From positions 2,311,808-2,375,807 of the forward strand of contig OZ022587.1 in assembly GCA_963669155.1 (NCBI GenBank): a DNA stretch of 64,000 bases, read 5' to 3'. Below the pieces are notes generated by a model. It was not told where the DNA came from and did no database searches. It saw only the letters and a list, made by a program, of their open reading frames with translations. This stretch comes from Arbacia lixula. Taxonomy: Eukaryota > Echinodermata > Echinoidea > Arbacioida > Arbaciidae. The position numbers and the translations under genes are program-made. Positions 43,661 to 56,079 of the stretch are shown here, in pieces (the first letter of the stretch is position 1; every line of letters starts with the position of its first letter).

Positions 43661-43689
43661 AGTATTTTGTGGTTATCTTCTAGTTTGTC

Positions 43690-44408
43690 CTCACTAAGCA
43701 AAATAGCATAACTTTTTATCAATAGCTTTTGGGCAAAATAATTTGGCAGCGTTGCTTTTCATCTTATTGACTAACTTCTGTGTGAAAATCACATTAATCC
43801 AAATAACCAATATGTCATGCAAATTTAAGAAGCAAAAATGTAAATAACTTTTCAAAAGTCACAAGGGTAATTTCGGGTTTCTGTCATATGAATTTTTGAT
43901 GAATTCCATTTCTGGTGCATAACTTATGTCCTTTCATTGTTTATCATCCATCTCTCTATGCACCTACACCTATCCCGACATTTAACCCATTTAACCCGTT
44001 TAAAAAATGCCCCTCCCTCTTGAGTTTTTTAAACCTTTGAAAACCCTGTATTTTTGTGAAAAAATACAACTGGATATTTTGACAAAGATGTAACATGACC
44101 TGTTATGTAAACATTGGAAGTCATTTCCGTGTCATGGTTGAGTGAATACACTTTAAAAATCGCAGAAAATAAAGAAAGGCCAAAATGTACTATTAAAACG
44201 GCATAAACAATTACCCTTGTGACTTCTGAAAAAAAATTTGCCTTTAAAAATTTGCCCACTCATGCATGACTAATTGGACTAATGTAATTTTCACACAGAG
44301 GTTAGTCAATAAGTTAAGGAACAATCCTGCAAATTATTTTGCCAAAAACGCTTCAATAAAAAGTTATGCTATTTTGCTTAGGGGGGGGGGTCGTTTTTGT
44401 TGTGTTTA
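43690..44408. mobile_element. MITE M1 copy
   Basis: It starts AAGCAAAATAGCATAACTTT, runs parallel to 30393-31169, and ends TTATGCTATTTTGCTTAG, poly-G, TTGTTGTGTTTA. The outer left end is lost. No ORF. Confidence 0.72.
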
Positions 44409-44533
44409 GAAAACAAAAACACGTGGTGAGTCCGCTAAGCTGGAGGCCTTGCCTTCCTTAATTTTTAAGGGGAAAATATACGTGAGTGTGTCCCTTACAT
44501 AATTCACAGCGTGAATTGATTTTCTGATTCTAG

Positions 44534-44763
44534 GATGGCTCAAAGGTCACTTCTTTTTCAAGCATAATAAGAAAGAAGAACAGCCGTCTACATCAAAATC
44601 GGATAATGTCGGAGAAAGGCCTGTTCTTACAGAAGTTCAACCAGAAGAAAGTGCCGTTGAGGGTGATGGAGCATCTGAGGCGAAAGATGATGATGAAACT
44701 GATGCCGGTTTAAACGACTGGGTTAGCCCCAATCACCCCCAACTTCTTCCATTCCCGTACTAG
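44534..44763 (+). CDS. Orphan 3' terminal exon: acidic cytoplasmic-tail-like peptide
   Basis: TTCTAG acceptor and open frame to TAG, phase 1 in. It encodes 75 whole codons plus the split one: GWLKGHFFFKHNKKEEQPST, then an acidic Ser/Glu/Asp-rich stretch (EGDGASEAKDDDETDAG), ending NHPQLLPFPY. No upstream exon is found within about 9 kb. The phase matches the exit of the transmembrane exon of this receptor family (CAA G|), so it could be an alternative kinase-less tail for copy B, or a relic of a deleted paralogue. No domain is recognised. It could also belong to an unrelated gene. Confidence 0.5.
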
Positions 44764-44928
44764 AAAGTAAACCGCAGAAAATTCTGTTTCAAGTCAAATG
44801 GTACCCAAACTACCCCTGGATCCATTACGAACCCTCCCTGCAAAATATGTGTCAGTCCATTCCGTACTCGTATGCCACGGTGTGTAAATGTCGTCGAAAC
44901 TATGACTGTCCATTTAAGGCGTAGTACA

Positions 44929-44965
<37 letters not shown>

Positions 44966-45389
44966 TGTGTGTGTGAGAGTATGTGTGTGTGTGTGCGTGT
45001 ACGCTTGTGTGTGTTATTTTACCTCATTAAGTATGCATCAGATTGCATGATTTCAAGTTCAAAATTGCAAAAGCTCCCTACCGTGGGAGGGGGGACACCA
45101 CCCTCCCACGCCCTCCCCCCGGCTCGGGCGCTTTCGAGCCCTCTCGAGCGTTGGCAGCCCAGTCACCCCCCCCCCCCCCCCCCCCAGGTGTATGAACCTG
45201 TCTACGCCACTGCTTCTGCTGAATTTATCGAGCCATTTAACCAAGTTGCGGTCCCAATAATCAAGTCAAGAGAGGTGGAGTCAATCAGGTTTCCAGTTCT
45301 GCCTTTTTATTCTTGATACTCTGAAAGTTGATATTTCGAATCTTGGAATCTGATCTCTCATTTGTGCGCCTGTTTGTGTGTGATGAACG
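44764..45389. repeat. (GT)n microsatellite and poly-C-rich repeat
   Basis: (GT)n at about 44930-44998. Then a segment 45040-45240 with GATTGCATGATTT, CTACCGTGGGAGGGGG and poly-C, partly matched at 60920-60985, so it is dispersed. Confidence 0.65.
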
Positions 45390-46920
45390 AGATCTCTGTG
45401 GAGGTAAGCGTAGACTACTGCATACACACTATTCTTAATGATAATTGTACTCCTACACCCCCCCCCCCCCCCTTTTTTCCTCTGGTTAAAAAAAGGTTCA
45501 GCTGCCCCCTCCCCCCCCCCCCCGATTATGAAAGCACATGCTTGTAGAGTGAGGAAGACGAAGAACCCAGAGAGATCGAGGGGTTGAGGGGGGGGGGGGG
45601 GCTGATGAGGAAGCAAGGCAGGGGGAAGTGTTAGGGGGAGGGGTAAAACAGGGGGAAAGTTTCCCAAATCATTAATGTACAGTAAGTATACATGTATACA
45701 TAACTTGTACTACTGTACTCTACCCAGTTCTAATAGCAGTATATGCTTGTGCTAATGTGATGGAGGCAACGCAGGAGAGGGAGAGAGGGATAATGGGTGG
45801 AGGGCCGGGTGGGGTTAGGCGGGTGGGGTGGTCGATCAGTGACAGACAGTAACATACATTACGTTACCCGTCGATGACTACCATTAGGGCTCTTCAATAA
45901 ACTGCAATCTCGATAACCTATCAATAACATCATTTAGCCAAGAAGAGCAAAGCAGAGAGAGAGAGAGAAAAAAAAAAGAGAGAGAGAGAAGGGGGAGGGG
46001 TCGGTACGGGAAGACGGGTATAGGCATGATAGGGAACCACAATTAATGTCTCATACGTTTTGAAATCGTATAGCCACGAAGTCTAGGCCTTCATAGAAGA
46101 ATTAGAAAGAATAGAAAGATTTCCCCTTACTTACATTCGTGGCAGTGAAGGACCATCGCCCCTGCCCCCATGTGCCCGAAATGCCTGTGTATTGCCCGCG
46201 TCTTCTAATTAATTATTATAACGTTATCTAAACACACTCAATGACAACCTATTATAGACCAGCCATGCACCCCAGTCTAGGCCTTTGCAGACGCCAGTAG
46301 TAGATGTACATGTACAAATGGCTCACGTTACAAAATTAATGGTGTTCAATCTTATTATAGGCTTTAGGCCACACACCTGCAATAATTTCCCCATGGGGTT
46401 TTGTGTTAAGAATGGGAATTGAAAAATGACGAAGATATCAAATTTGTTTATCTTTGACACCTGAAAATATGCATGGCAAGTCTCCTGCGCAATTCTTTGA
46501 TAAAATCCTGATATTGAGGCATCCAGCCACTGCTTACAATTGCAGATAATTGTGTGACTTCATAAAGTCCCCCTAAATGACTAGATATCATGCTGGCCAC
46601 CATACAGGGCAAGAGCAGGTAGGGCAGACCACGACGACCAGGATCAAGCAATGGATGGAGCAGCCAATTTACCAACTAACACGAGGTGCAAAACATAGAT
46701 GTGACTGGAGAAGGAGGACTGGACAGTGATAATCTATGTCGGACATCCGTCTTGATCTGAGCAGTTCTGCTTGCATCCCTGTTTGCATGGACCGCCAAGA
46801 AAAACTTGGCGTGATACTTTAAAAACAGATGACCTCACACGCCCCCAGGTTCCTGAAGCGCAGCTTTGATGCGCCAGTTTTAGGTACTTCGTAGTATTAT
46901 TTAGTACATGCCAGTGGCGG
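45390..46920. mobile_element. Element T copy 3 (interior piece)
   Basis: It matches about 11790-13420 of copy 1 inverted: TTCAGGAACCTGG, GACGCGGGCAATACACA, GGTCCTTCACTG and GGAGTACAATT words occur in the same order. No terminal inverted repeat is kept. A minus-strand trace (46675-46448) includes FIKELRRRLAMHIFRCQR, similar to copy 1. Confidence 0.65.
45820..46140. other. Spacer inside T copy 3 with (GA)n
   Basis: Purine-rich GAGAGA tract at about 45955-45990; otherwise featureless. Confidence 0.5.
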
Positions 46921-47507
46921 GGCGCCACGGGGGGGGGGGGGGGGGGGGGGAGGAGGGGGGAACACCTTCACTTGGCGTTTTCGGCATGTAACCGGACATG
47001 TGCCTTGGTCAATTGTGTCCATAATGACAACGCAATTGTATTGTAGCTCCTAAAAACCAAGATGCCAATACTATTGCAAATTCAATCTTATCTCAATTAG
47101 AAAATTGTGGCATCAACATACACATGTGTCGGGGACAAACCTATGACGGTGCTTCCACAATTGCAGGATCAATAACAGGCTTTCACACACTGCCATGCCC
47201 ATGCTTTGAACCTCGCAATTGTTAATTCATGCAAGAATTTGTTCTTAAAAACATGTTTGGTACTCAATACAAAGTACACATCTCTTTCAAAGGCACGAAA
47301 CGGAACTCTGTTCTCCAAGAGATTAAAACAAAATCTTCACTTTCTGCTTCTGACAAAAAGACGTTCTTCAAAGTTTGTCGGATACTAGGTGGGCAAGTAG
47401 AATGGCTGCAATAGATGCTTATCTCGTATTATCAAGTGTGGTCGTGGATGCCCTTGAATCATTAACATGTTCTACGGATGGTGATCACATCACCATGAAA
47501 GAAACTT

Positions 47508-47650
47508 CAGGGGGGCATTTCATCAAAGGACTTGTCGGATATTTTATCCGACAAGTTTGCTCTCAGCCAATAAGATACAAGCATTTCAGTAGCTTATAAC
47601 AGTTTGTCGGATAAAACGTCCGACAAGTCCTTTGATGAAATGCCCCCCTG
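47508..47650. mobile_element. 143-bp MITE nested in the hAT pseudogene
   Basis: Perfect terminal inverted repeats of about 32 bp, beginning CAGGGGGGCATTTCATCAAA. A shorter hairpin GTCGGATA/TATCCGAC lies beside the left repeat. No target duplication is obvious. The hAT frame resumes on the right (PIKIYVSTFEF). Confidence 0.88.
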
Positions 47651-48334
47651 GCCTATTAAAATATACGTATCCACTTTTGAATTCATTATTTCTCTTTTAG
47701 TAGCGAGGGACATTTTGAAAATAACAAATACATTTGTTGCCTATTTACAATCACCAAATATCAACTTACTACAATTTAGAAACGTTGCACAAATAGTGTA
47801 TGATGACCTTTCAGCAATGCGTCATGAAACGAAAATTACTGAAATTATGAATGAAGCCAAAGCCAAAGCCCAAGAAGATGGTTTGAGGTGCCAACATCTG
47901 TCAAGCGGAGCCGCCGAGATGTGGAGGGAGAGGACATCGAATCCTACTACAGGTGAGCCTTATACTTTGCAAGCCTTGATGAACTATTGACCGGTTTTAA
48001 GCGTCGAATTATTGGTCAAAACGCAGACCTAACATCTGCACTTGGTGTTTTTTCAAACCAGATTATAAAGACGAGTCTGTCAGCCTTGGCACAGTTGCAC
48101 ACATTGAAAGACTCGCCAATGTGTATGGTGCCCAACCCAATCCGGACATCGAAGGCTCATTTTTACTTAACGAATACCAACAATTCAAAACTTGGTTAAG
48201 GAAAAAAGATCATGTAATATCTTCTGAAAACTCTTATATTGAATTGTTAGATCTCCTCTTAAAAATCATAAATACCCAGAATCAATCAACATTCGCAAAT
48301 GTTTTCACTTTATTAAAAATTCGTCGAGTCCACC

Positions 48335-48525
48335 TCTCTACTCACCAGCTCTTCACGCTTTCTGGTTTACAGTCCTTTTCAGGACTACACTCACATTTCG
48401 AAAGAATACTCTACTTTCAAATCTCCACTTTCTCGCCTGTCCATTTCACCTTCAATTCTATCCACGTTTTCTCATCTCAGTCCTCCCAGGACATTACACA
48501 TGGTGTACCGTAAACCTCTCTCGTG
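48335..48525 (-). mobile_element. Insertion related to 12485-12660
   Basis: Minus-strand sequence ACGAGAGAGGTTTACGGTAC to GAGGTGGACTCGACG matches the plus strand at 12485-12662. It interrupts the hAT pseudogene between its middle and C-terminal parts. The hammerhead-like end present at 12655-12697 is cut off here. Confidence 0.6.
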
Positions 48526-48760
48526 ATTATTAAAAATTGCAGTCACACTGGCGCTCACGAGCGTCCAACCTGAGCGTGCATTCAGCAAACTCAGATTAGT
48601 CAAGAATTACTTGCGGGTAAGCAATGACCAATGATTGACTGTCCTCACTCATAGCATTTAGTATAAACCAAGACATTAAGGTAAACACTGAAGATGTTAT
48701 TGACAGATTTGCTCGAAAAAATCCACCGCTCCAACGCTCAGTGTGTCCAGAACAATAACT

Positions 48761-51170
48761 TGTATTGAGGAATTGAACTTCTGAATAGCTAGAAAATTCA
48801 AACATGCGAATCGTTTCAAATCAAAATCATTCCCAGTCAGCATAAGATAGGACCTTTTCTGTGGCACAATATTCAAATTGATTTTAAACTAGAGATGTTT
48901 TTGGCAGCAATATAACGAATCTGGTCTTTAAAATAACGAATGCGAATGACAATTTGAGTTTAGATTTTTAGGCAGAAAGCATCTCTGTAATGAAATAATG
49001 GTGAAATTGAATGAAATGGTGACGAAAGTAAGTGGGAAAATCTATAAGATATTTTCGTTCGTGTATATAATCATATTCCAATGTGCCAAATGTGAACAAT
49101 TCAACTAAACTCGAAGTTGAGGCATCTTGTTAGAATGCTAGCTTATTGGTAAAAAAAATATTGGCATGTCTTAATTAGGGGTAACCACTGTATTGGCCAT
49201 TAGCATGTATTTTAATACTGCAATATACACCCATGAACTGTTCTTTTTCTGTTGGTTCAATGTTACTCTGAATCCTGAACGATCAGTTACAAACAGAATA
49301 AACAGATATTCCTTAAGGCTCGTTCGCAATTGAAGATGTATGTTAAGTGGGTGAAGTGAATTTATGACAAACAACATAACTGCATAAGTCTAATAGAAAA
49401 TGTTTTGTCAAAATGATGAACAACCACGAGCTAGTTCTATGATAGTCTGTATAAACTGTATTATACTCGTATATTTGGATAAGGATAGCCACAAACTTTA
49501 TTATAAGATAATTGGTAACGACCTTGCATTCATTGCGATGCAGCTTTTCCCACATTAAACAAAACGGGAATTAAGGGTATTTTTTTTTTTGCTATCGTCA
49601 TCATAAATTTGCTTAATGAGAATTAACTGAATGGAAGATATGCTTCTCTTCTTACATTTGATAGACAATTCAGCGTTCATAATTCGTGCATGACTGAGTT
49701 AAAAGAACGAAAATGGATGCTTCCGAATTTCCCGGGTTCTAATTCAGTCATACACATGCATTATGGACATGTAGGGTTGTGTATCAAAATGAAATAAGAG
49801 AAGCGCCTATTTCAATCAAGGTACATGTCAATCATAATGCAAATATAATGATTATGATAGCGAGAGCAAAATATTTCTATCAAACTCGGATTTGTTTATT
49901 CTGGGACGCACTGTAGAGAGCTGTGGTTTCCCTGTTTTGCTGGTTTAATAATGGTCCTTTTGACATGTTTGAGTATACTGAATGAACAGTTCGATTGTTG
50001 ATGAACGTGAAATAATTGTGAAATAACTTTATACCCAATATTCATTACGGAAAGTTTACTAGTCCCTCAGAAACATCTCTTTCATGTTCATGACTTTTGT
50101 ATTTGACGTCCAGCAGGAGACTGTGTTGGAATGTTATCATATCAGTAGGAACTACATATAAACTAGCCTAACAATTGACTATTTGTGCCACTTTTTTATC
50201 TACCTCCTCTTGTACAGATGTTTGGTGGACAAAATTGCTTACTTCGTTAAATTCATTATTTCGATAATGCTCTTGTCATCAGTATCATATGCGTACGGGA
50301 CCTGGTATTAAGTGATATGACTGTTACTACAATATGCTAAATGATCAACTTGATATTATTCTTGCCATCAGTATCATGGCCTCGTAGGCGTACGGGACCT
50401 GGTATTAAGCGGTCCGAATATTTTACAATGATAACTGAGGGTATAGATGAACGAGGCGGGGGCATTGTTTAGCCGGAAAATCAATGGTTTTGCCCGAATA
50501 TGACTGAACTGTTTCCAGAAAATTACTATTTTAAAAATCACTCAATCACTAAAGTTATAGTCTACGTCTTGCTACTGCTGTGATGTAGAAATTTAAATAC
50601 ATGTATTATGATGCAATAATTGCCTTTGATTTTGACAGAAGCGCATTTAGCAAATATGTTCAACGTTCAATGTTTTATATTTTATTATATCATATAAACA
50701 AAACATGTACCACCTCATTGATGTACACTATAAGAAAACTAATAGGCAATATAAATTAACAGGAATTAGATTTGTCGAAAATTTAAAAACGACTATAAAT
50801 CTAAACTTTTGAAAATGTGAAGTTCATTGACATGATTACAGTATTATAATCGGTCGTGTCAAATTAATTTCCATATACATGTACCTATACTAAACCTGAA
50901 CTGAAATGTCATATTGTATAAGGAGTGAAACTGCTATGCAATTAAGTCCGAATAAATGAACAATAATAATTAAAAAAGATTAAGAACAAAAACGCAAACG
51001 CGACGTAAATTATGTTTATAAATATAATTACCGTGTAAAAGAAAGAAAACAACCATAAATCCTTTATAAAGATAATGAACATGTAAATAAAAGAAAACAA
51101 TATGACATTCTGAGAGTATCTAATAATGTTTTCTTATTATGTTAATTTAAAAACCTTATTCACGTCGCCT
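48761..51170. other. AT-rich spacer
   Basis: No gene, RNA or transposon is recognised. A short internal repeat (GCGTACGGGACCTGGTATTA at 50292 and 50389) is the only structure noticed. Confidence 0.5.
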
Positions 51171-51325
51171 TTGCGTTTTTTTCTTTCTCTATTGCACTGA
51201 TATTCTAATATCCATTGCATACTATTTTGATAGTAACCTTTCCTAGGGCAATTCAAAGTTCGAGACTCGAACTTTGAATTGCCCTGTTACAATATCAATG
51301 CAATAGAAAAAGAAAAAACAAACAA
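51170..51325. repeat. Hairpin with perfect 39-bp palindromic core
   Basis: The core 51246-51284 is GGGCAATTCAAAGTTCGAG, one base, then its exact complement. Outer arms CTATTGCACTGATATT and AATATCAATGCAATAG extend an imperfect stem to about 150 bp. It could be a tiny foldback element or a small-RNA hairpin. Confidence 0.85.
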
Positions 51326-52457
51326 AATAATTACATACGACAGTATGTACAACAAAGGGACTACATTGTTCAGATAATGTAGTGTGCATCAACATAAAAA
51401 GATATAGGTAAGTGTACCACGCCACGTCAATCGGAAAGAGGGCCATACATTCTTCAAATCGGCGGTGTGACTGCATATCTAATTTTTGTGGAGAGCATTA
51501 AGCGCATTTAATTACCAGTCTAGAAAATTATACTGTCCTCCTTTTGCCGTTGTTAATTTTATTTGTTTCCAGTGAAACTATTTATGTTATTCCGGATGGA
51601 AATTTCGTTGTGTAGGCCTGACAGATTGACGGATAATGCAGATTAGATGTCGAGTACCAAATAGTGAGTACAGAGATAATTATTAAACTTTTGATTATCT
51701 ACGAACAATGGAATTATCAAGTAGGCCTACAATCTACAAACGTATAAATTATGTACGATTAATGTAAGTATTGTATTTCTCGTTCACATATTGTCATCTT
51801 GCTTCTTTGTATTTGTTTTGTTGATAATGTTTGCTAACAATTCACGAGGTACATCGGAAGCATGAATGATGATTTAATGGTACAAGTACTGTACGAAACT
51901 TCTCTAAGTGGAGGTAGCCACAACTAAAAAGGACAATGTCATACATTCTGTTTCCAATTGTTGTATTTCAGTGGTATGAAATACGTGAAGTAAGAAGAAA
52001 AACGCAAAATTGTGAATTGTGATTTGTATCATCCGTTATGCTAATATGGCCCAATGTGTGTATCATCTATCGTATAAAACAAAGTTAATCAGTCATTCAT
52101 TATTTTCATGATAATAAGGGCTTTAAAATTGGCAACAAAAAGTATGCGTCAAATAAAAACATTCATGAATGTAGGGCTATACGTCCAACACGATCGCCCT
52201 GTAAATAATTCTACCATTGTACGTTTGACACAAAGAGGAAATATTCCCCATTTGAAAGTGGGTACAAAACATTATTTTTGCCTTTTTTCATCATTTGATG
52301 TTTCATAGAAATAGTTATGGATGCTTTTTAATAGAAAAAAACATAAGACATCGTTAGTCACAGAGATGTTTAAAAAGGTGGTAGTAGGCCTACCTCAAGA
52401 AGTTAGGTTGCATGAATTGTTTTCCTGCTTGTTAGATGTCACACATTGGTAAAATCA
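51326..52457. other. Non-coding spacer
   Basis: AT-rich, no ORF with coding character, nothing recognised. Confidence 0.45.
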
Positions 52458-52649
52458 TGGGCGGAAATCCCAGGGGGATGGGGGGGACGCGTCCCCCCCC
52501 CCCCCCCCCACCATTTCGAAGGGGGGGGGGGGGGACACAATATCAAATGTCCCCCCACTATTTTCGGTCCTGTACCCCTAAAATATCACCATCACCCCCC
52601 CCCCCACTATTTTCGGTCCTGTACCCCTAAAATATCATCATCACCACCC

Positions 52650-52684
<35 letters not shown>

Positions 52685-52747
52685 CTCAGCGACTTCTTGA
52701 TAAAAAAACATGTCCCCCCACCTTCGGGGAGCGATTTCCGCCCTTGG
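52458..52747. repeat. Poly-C/poly-G-rich MITE-like repeat
   Basis: Bounded by GGGCGGAAATCCC (about 52458) and ATTTCCGCCC (about 52733). It contains tandem copies of CACTATTTTCGGTCCTGTAC followed by CCCTAAAATATCA, separated by long C runs. The length of the C runs is assembly-sensitive. Confidence 0.65.
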
Positions 52748-54190
52748 CCGTAAAATTAAACCTTTTGGATGACAATAATTTTTCTTGCCCAACTTTACGC
52801 AATTGCCCCATAGGTTGAACAATCGTTTTAACTATTTGTCGATTACCAGGGTAGAAGCATAGTTAAACCATCGTTTTATTTGGCCTACCATTTTTCTTTT
52901 GCCACCTTGCCCAGACCTCGTCTGAAATATCAAGATAAATTTTTGACAAACGATTATTTAGTATATTATACAATCAGTATGAATTGGTATACTGGTAGCA
53001 CGCCCTCTTTTGAGTTCCTCGATGTATCGTACAATACAGTTAGTGCATTTGTGCGCGCGTGCGCGTGCATGTGGTGGTTTAGTATATTTATCATACAATA
53101 CCCTGGCCTGGCCTGCTCTACAAAACTCTGTTGTCGACCTCGATATCTAATTTTTCAACATATATTTCTGCAGAAGCTTCGCTTTTATGAAGGTGTCATT
53201 AATGTCTTTTAGTGGATATATGTAAACGATATTCTGTGGTATTCTTAGATCCATGACAAGGTGATTGGATATGACGCTACATTTGACTGAAAGGATTATA
53301 TTTGGATAAATACGCACAGTCAGACTCAGAGGGTGAGCCAAATCGGAACTGTCGTGGCGCTAACGCACTACTAGCGGTAAGTTCTAAAACACCAATTCCG
53401 AGGGAACCAGTCAACTCGCACCTAGACAGAAAAATCAGTCTCTGTAATAGACTGAAGCATGTTGGCTCTGCTGAGATTGCATCTATATCTGGCTCCTCTG
53501 AACGCCCTACCTTTCTATTCAGGGGTATAATAATGCCCCGAGTGAGATGGTTATACATGTCATGTGTCTACTCGCACCACAACCAACATGACCAAGTCGC
53601 CCAACTTATTGGACAAGACGCCCCATGCATTAAGCGTAAGCCTATTCTATTCAGGATCCTAATCCAGACCCAATTTTGTAGTTTAAACTGTTTACAACTG
53701 ATACTAGCGAGCTTTCATTTTGAGGACGGACGGGCTCGAGAACGGTAATCCGACACCGAAATCGATCTGCGCATGCGCCACCCCCCTCATCGCTGTCCGC
53801 GCGAGGAATCGAGAACGGGAATTTTGAGATTTTTCGTTCTCGACGAGTTGAGGATGGTAGCCAATCAAAGTCGTAGATTTACCAGGGATCGAGTGGTCTT
53901 CCCTAGATCCCTGCGGCTGGCACTGGCGGCTTCGGTCTCACTGCTCCCAGAGTCCGAGCGAAGAAAGTCAAACGACAATGGCAGAGCCTGGAATATCGCA
54001 CTTTTCCCAAATCCAGTGGCAGTAGGCAAACTTACAAAACAATCCTCCCCATTGAGTACTGCACATATCGCTGAAGCCTGCAGGTCTTTATAGTTATCTA
54101 TTTTGAGCTTTTAGGCAGCATATTTTAAGCTCTCTGTAATTCTGTTAGACCTGAATTCTCTTGCGAGCGCCATTTTGAGCGAAGTGAGCT
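52748..54190. other. Spacer with a dispersed repeat and a higher-GC segment
   Basis: 53425-53515 matches 26519-26640 inverted (AATCAGTCTCTGTA, GCTGAGATTGCATCT, TGGCTCCTCTGAACGC), so it is a dispersed repeat. 53700-54060 is richer in GC and CpG, with a possible open frame but no recognised protein. Confidence 0.45.
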
Positions 54191-54339
54191 CATTAATATT
54201 CATAATACATCACGTTCAAACCTTTTCGCTTATATGTTCGCGGACAGTTATGAATATTTATATTGAAGCTTCGTTGGGGGTTCGTAGAATTTCTACGAAC
54301 GGAACAACGTAAAAAAAAAGGAAATTCATTTTTCGTGTT

Positions 54340-54630
54340 CACCAGTGGAGATAGGCGCTCGGGCTGCGCCCTCGCATGACTCATGACGGGAGAGGGCAGG
54401 CTTTGCCCTCGCTCGTCAGTAGTTAGCCCACTAGCCCGACGCCTATCAGATAGGCTAGGGTTTTAGGGGTCTAAATTATGTTTGGTCGCTAACCTCAGTT
54501 CCACGCCTTCAGTCAGAGGGCCTATGCTGAGGGTAATGGTTAGAGTTTGTTTAGAGTTAAGTTTAGGGTAAGGGTTGGGTTCTTAGGGTTAGGTTAGGGT
54601 TAACCCACCAGCTACAAACTACATAGGCCG
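54340..54630. repeat. Inverted GATAGGCG ends and TTAGGG-like tract
   Basis: GATAGGCGCTCGGGCT (54349) is mirrored by AGCCCGACGCCTATC (about 54434). It is followed at about 54536-54604 by degenerate TAGGGTT/TTAGGG units, like a short interstitial telomere-type stretch. Confidence 0.6.
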
Positions 54631-55329
54631 TGCGTACGAAGTATGGGGAAACGGCCCAAAACTTCAATTACGTGCAACAAACTCATGAACAAAAATCAAA
54701 TCAAATTAATCACAGGTCGTCTTCCTTACATCAATCTAGATCTAATTTGAAAGATAATAAGAGAAAAAATAATCGTTTACTCACAATTTGAAGTAGTTTT
54801 TAGAATTCAAGCTCCAAATGTCCAAACTCTGAAATCCTTCGCTGAAGTGGCTCTAAATCTTCGTTCCTCCCTCACTTCCGAATTTGAGATTGTATTTGCA
54901 CACAATGAGCCCTCGCGATGTATTCTTGCTAAAATGCTGTAAGAATTTAATTTCGCTATTTTAAATCTTGAAGTGAAATTAAATATAGCACTATCTATAA
55001 ATTATTTGCAACAATAAATATGCTATCAACTCAGAAAACCAATGAGCACTAACACGTCTTACACGAGTAATAACTCAAAGAGATTGGGATAAAGGCTATG
55101 CCCACTGTGAATTTCTTTTTGTATGCTAATAAAGCTCATTTTACGTATCATTTCAGATATCATTTTGCTGTAAAATTTTGAAGTGTTGCTTTGTTCATGG
55201 GTGTGTCACCTTGTTACCTTGTTACCGGATCTACTGGAAAATTGCTTTCGTGAGCAGTCTGGTTTCCAGGTCTATCTGTCATCCTACGCTTTATCTGCTA
55301 ACAACTTGTGCTGTGTGTGTGTTGCAGCG
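54631..55329. other. Non-coding spacer
   Basis: Nothing recognised. Confidence 0.45.
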
Positions 55330-56079
55330 CAATCAAGTCTCCCATGGGTGACAGTACTGGTATGCAGACCAGAACTTATCTAACCTTCCTTTAAAGGAGT
55401 CGACAGAAAGGGCAGTTACGACCTCAGATGGGAGAGAGTTCCAGTCATTGATGACTCTAATGCTGAAACTGTTTGATCGCACATTCAGTCTGCTCCTCCT
55501 TAGAAATAGCTTAAAAGGGTGACCCCTTGTAGTTCCGATGGTTACTGCCGAGAAGAACAGATCCTCATTGACTCATTGTCAATGCCATGGATGATTTTGT
55601 ATGTCTGGATCATGTCACCTCTCCTCATTCTGTACTGGAGTGAGGGGAGTCTCAAGACACGGAGTCTAGCACCATAGTCCAAGTCCTTAATTGATGGTAT
55701 CAGCTTTGTAGCTCGGCGTTGGACTTTTTCGATCTCCTTCAGGTGAGAAACAAATCTCGGGTGCCAGATGCCATTTCCATATTCCAGGATTGGTCTTACA
55801 AGGGTCTTATGTAGCCTGGTGATTGTGTCACTGTCTTTGTAGAGGAAGGTGCGTTTGATGACTGCTAGTACACGACTGGCTTTCAGGACTGCAGAGGCAA
55901 TGTATGGGAATGGAATTTCAGTTCAGAGTCCATGATGACGCCCAAGTCTCTTTCTTCCTGAACTTCTTGCAATACCGTTCCGTCCAAGTCGTAGGGGAAA
56001 TGTAAGCTGTGTGTGCCAATGTGTAGGAATTTACATTTTGACCCATTGAACTTCAGCTGCCACTGCTCCGACCATTCCA

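Larger units (their letters stand above)
47036..48760 (+). pseudogene. Decayed hAT transposase, ZMYM1-like
   Basis: Pieces in different frames, in the order of a ZMYM1-type hAT protein: CRGQTYDGASTIAGSITGF (47130-47185), HALNLAIVNSCKNLFLK (47202-47255), TRWASRMAAIDAYLVLSS (47379-47432), ISLLVARDILKITNTFVAYL (47687-47750), then the C-terminal dimerisation region TSVQPERAFSKLRLVKNYLR (48559-48617) and EDVIDRFARKNPP. Several frameshifts and stops, a nested MITE (47508-47650) and a second insertion (48335-48525) break it. It is not functional. Confidence 0.8.

Noticed and set aside
44933-45316. 127-codon frame near 45 kb
   Set aside because: It starts in a GT microsatellite and runs through a poly-C repeat; no coding character.
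53302-53748. 148-codon open stretch near 53.5 kb
   Set aside because: Part of it is a dispersed repeat (match to 26.5 kb), and no protein family or splice pattern supports it.
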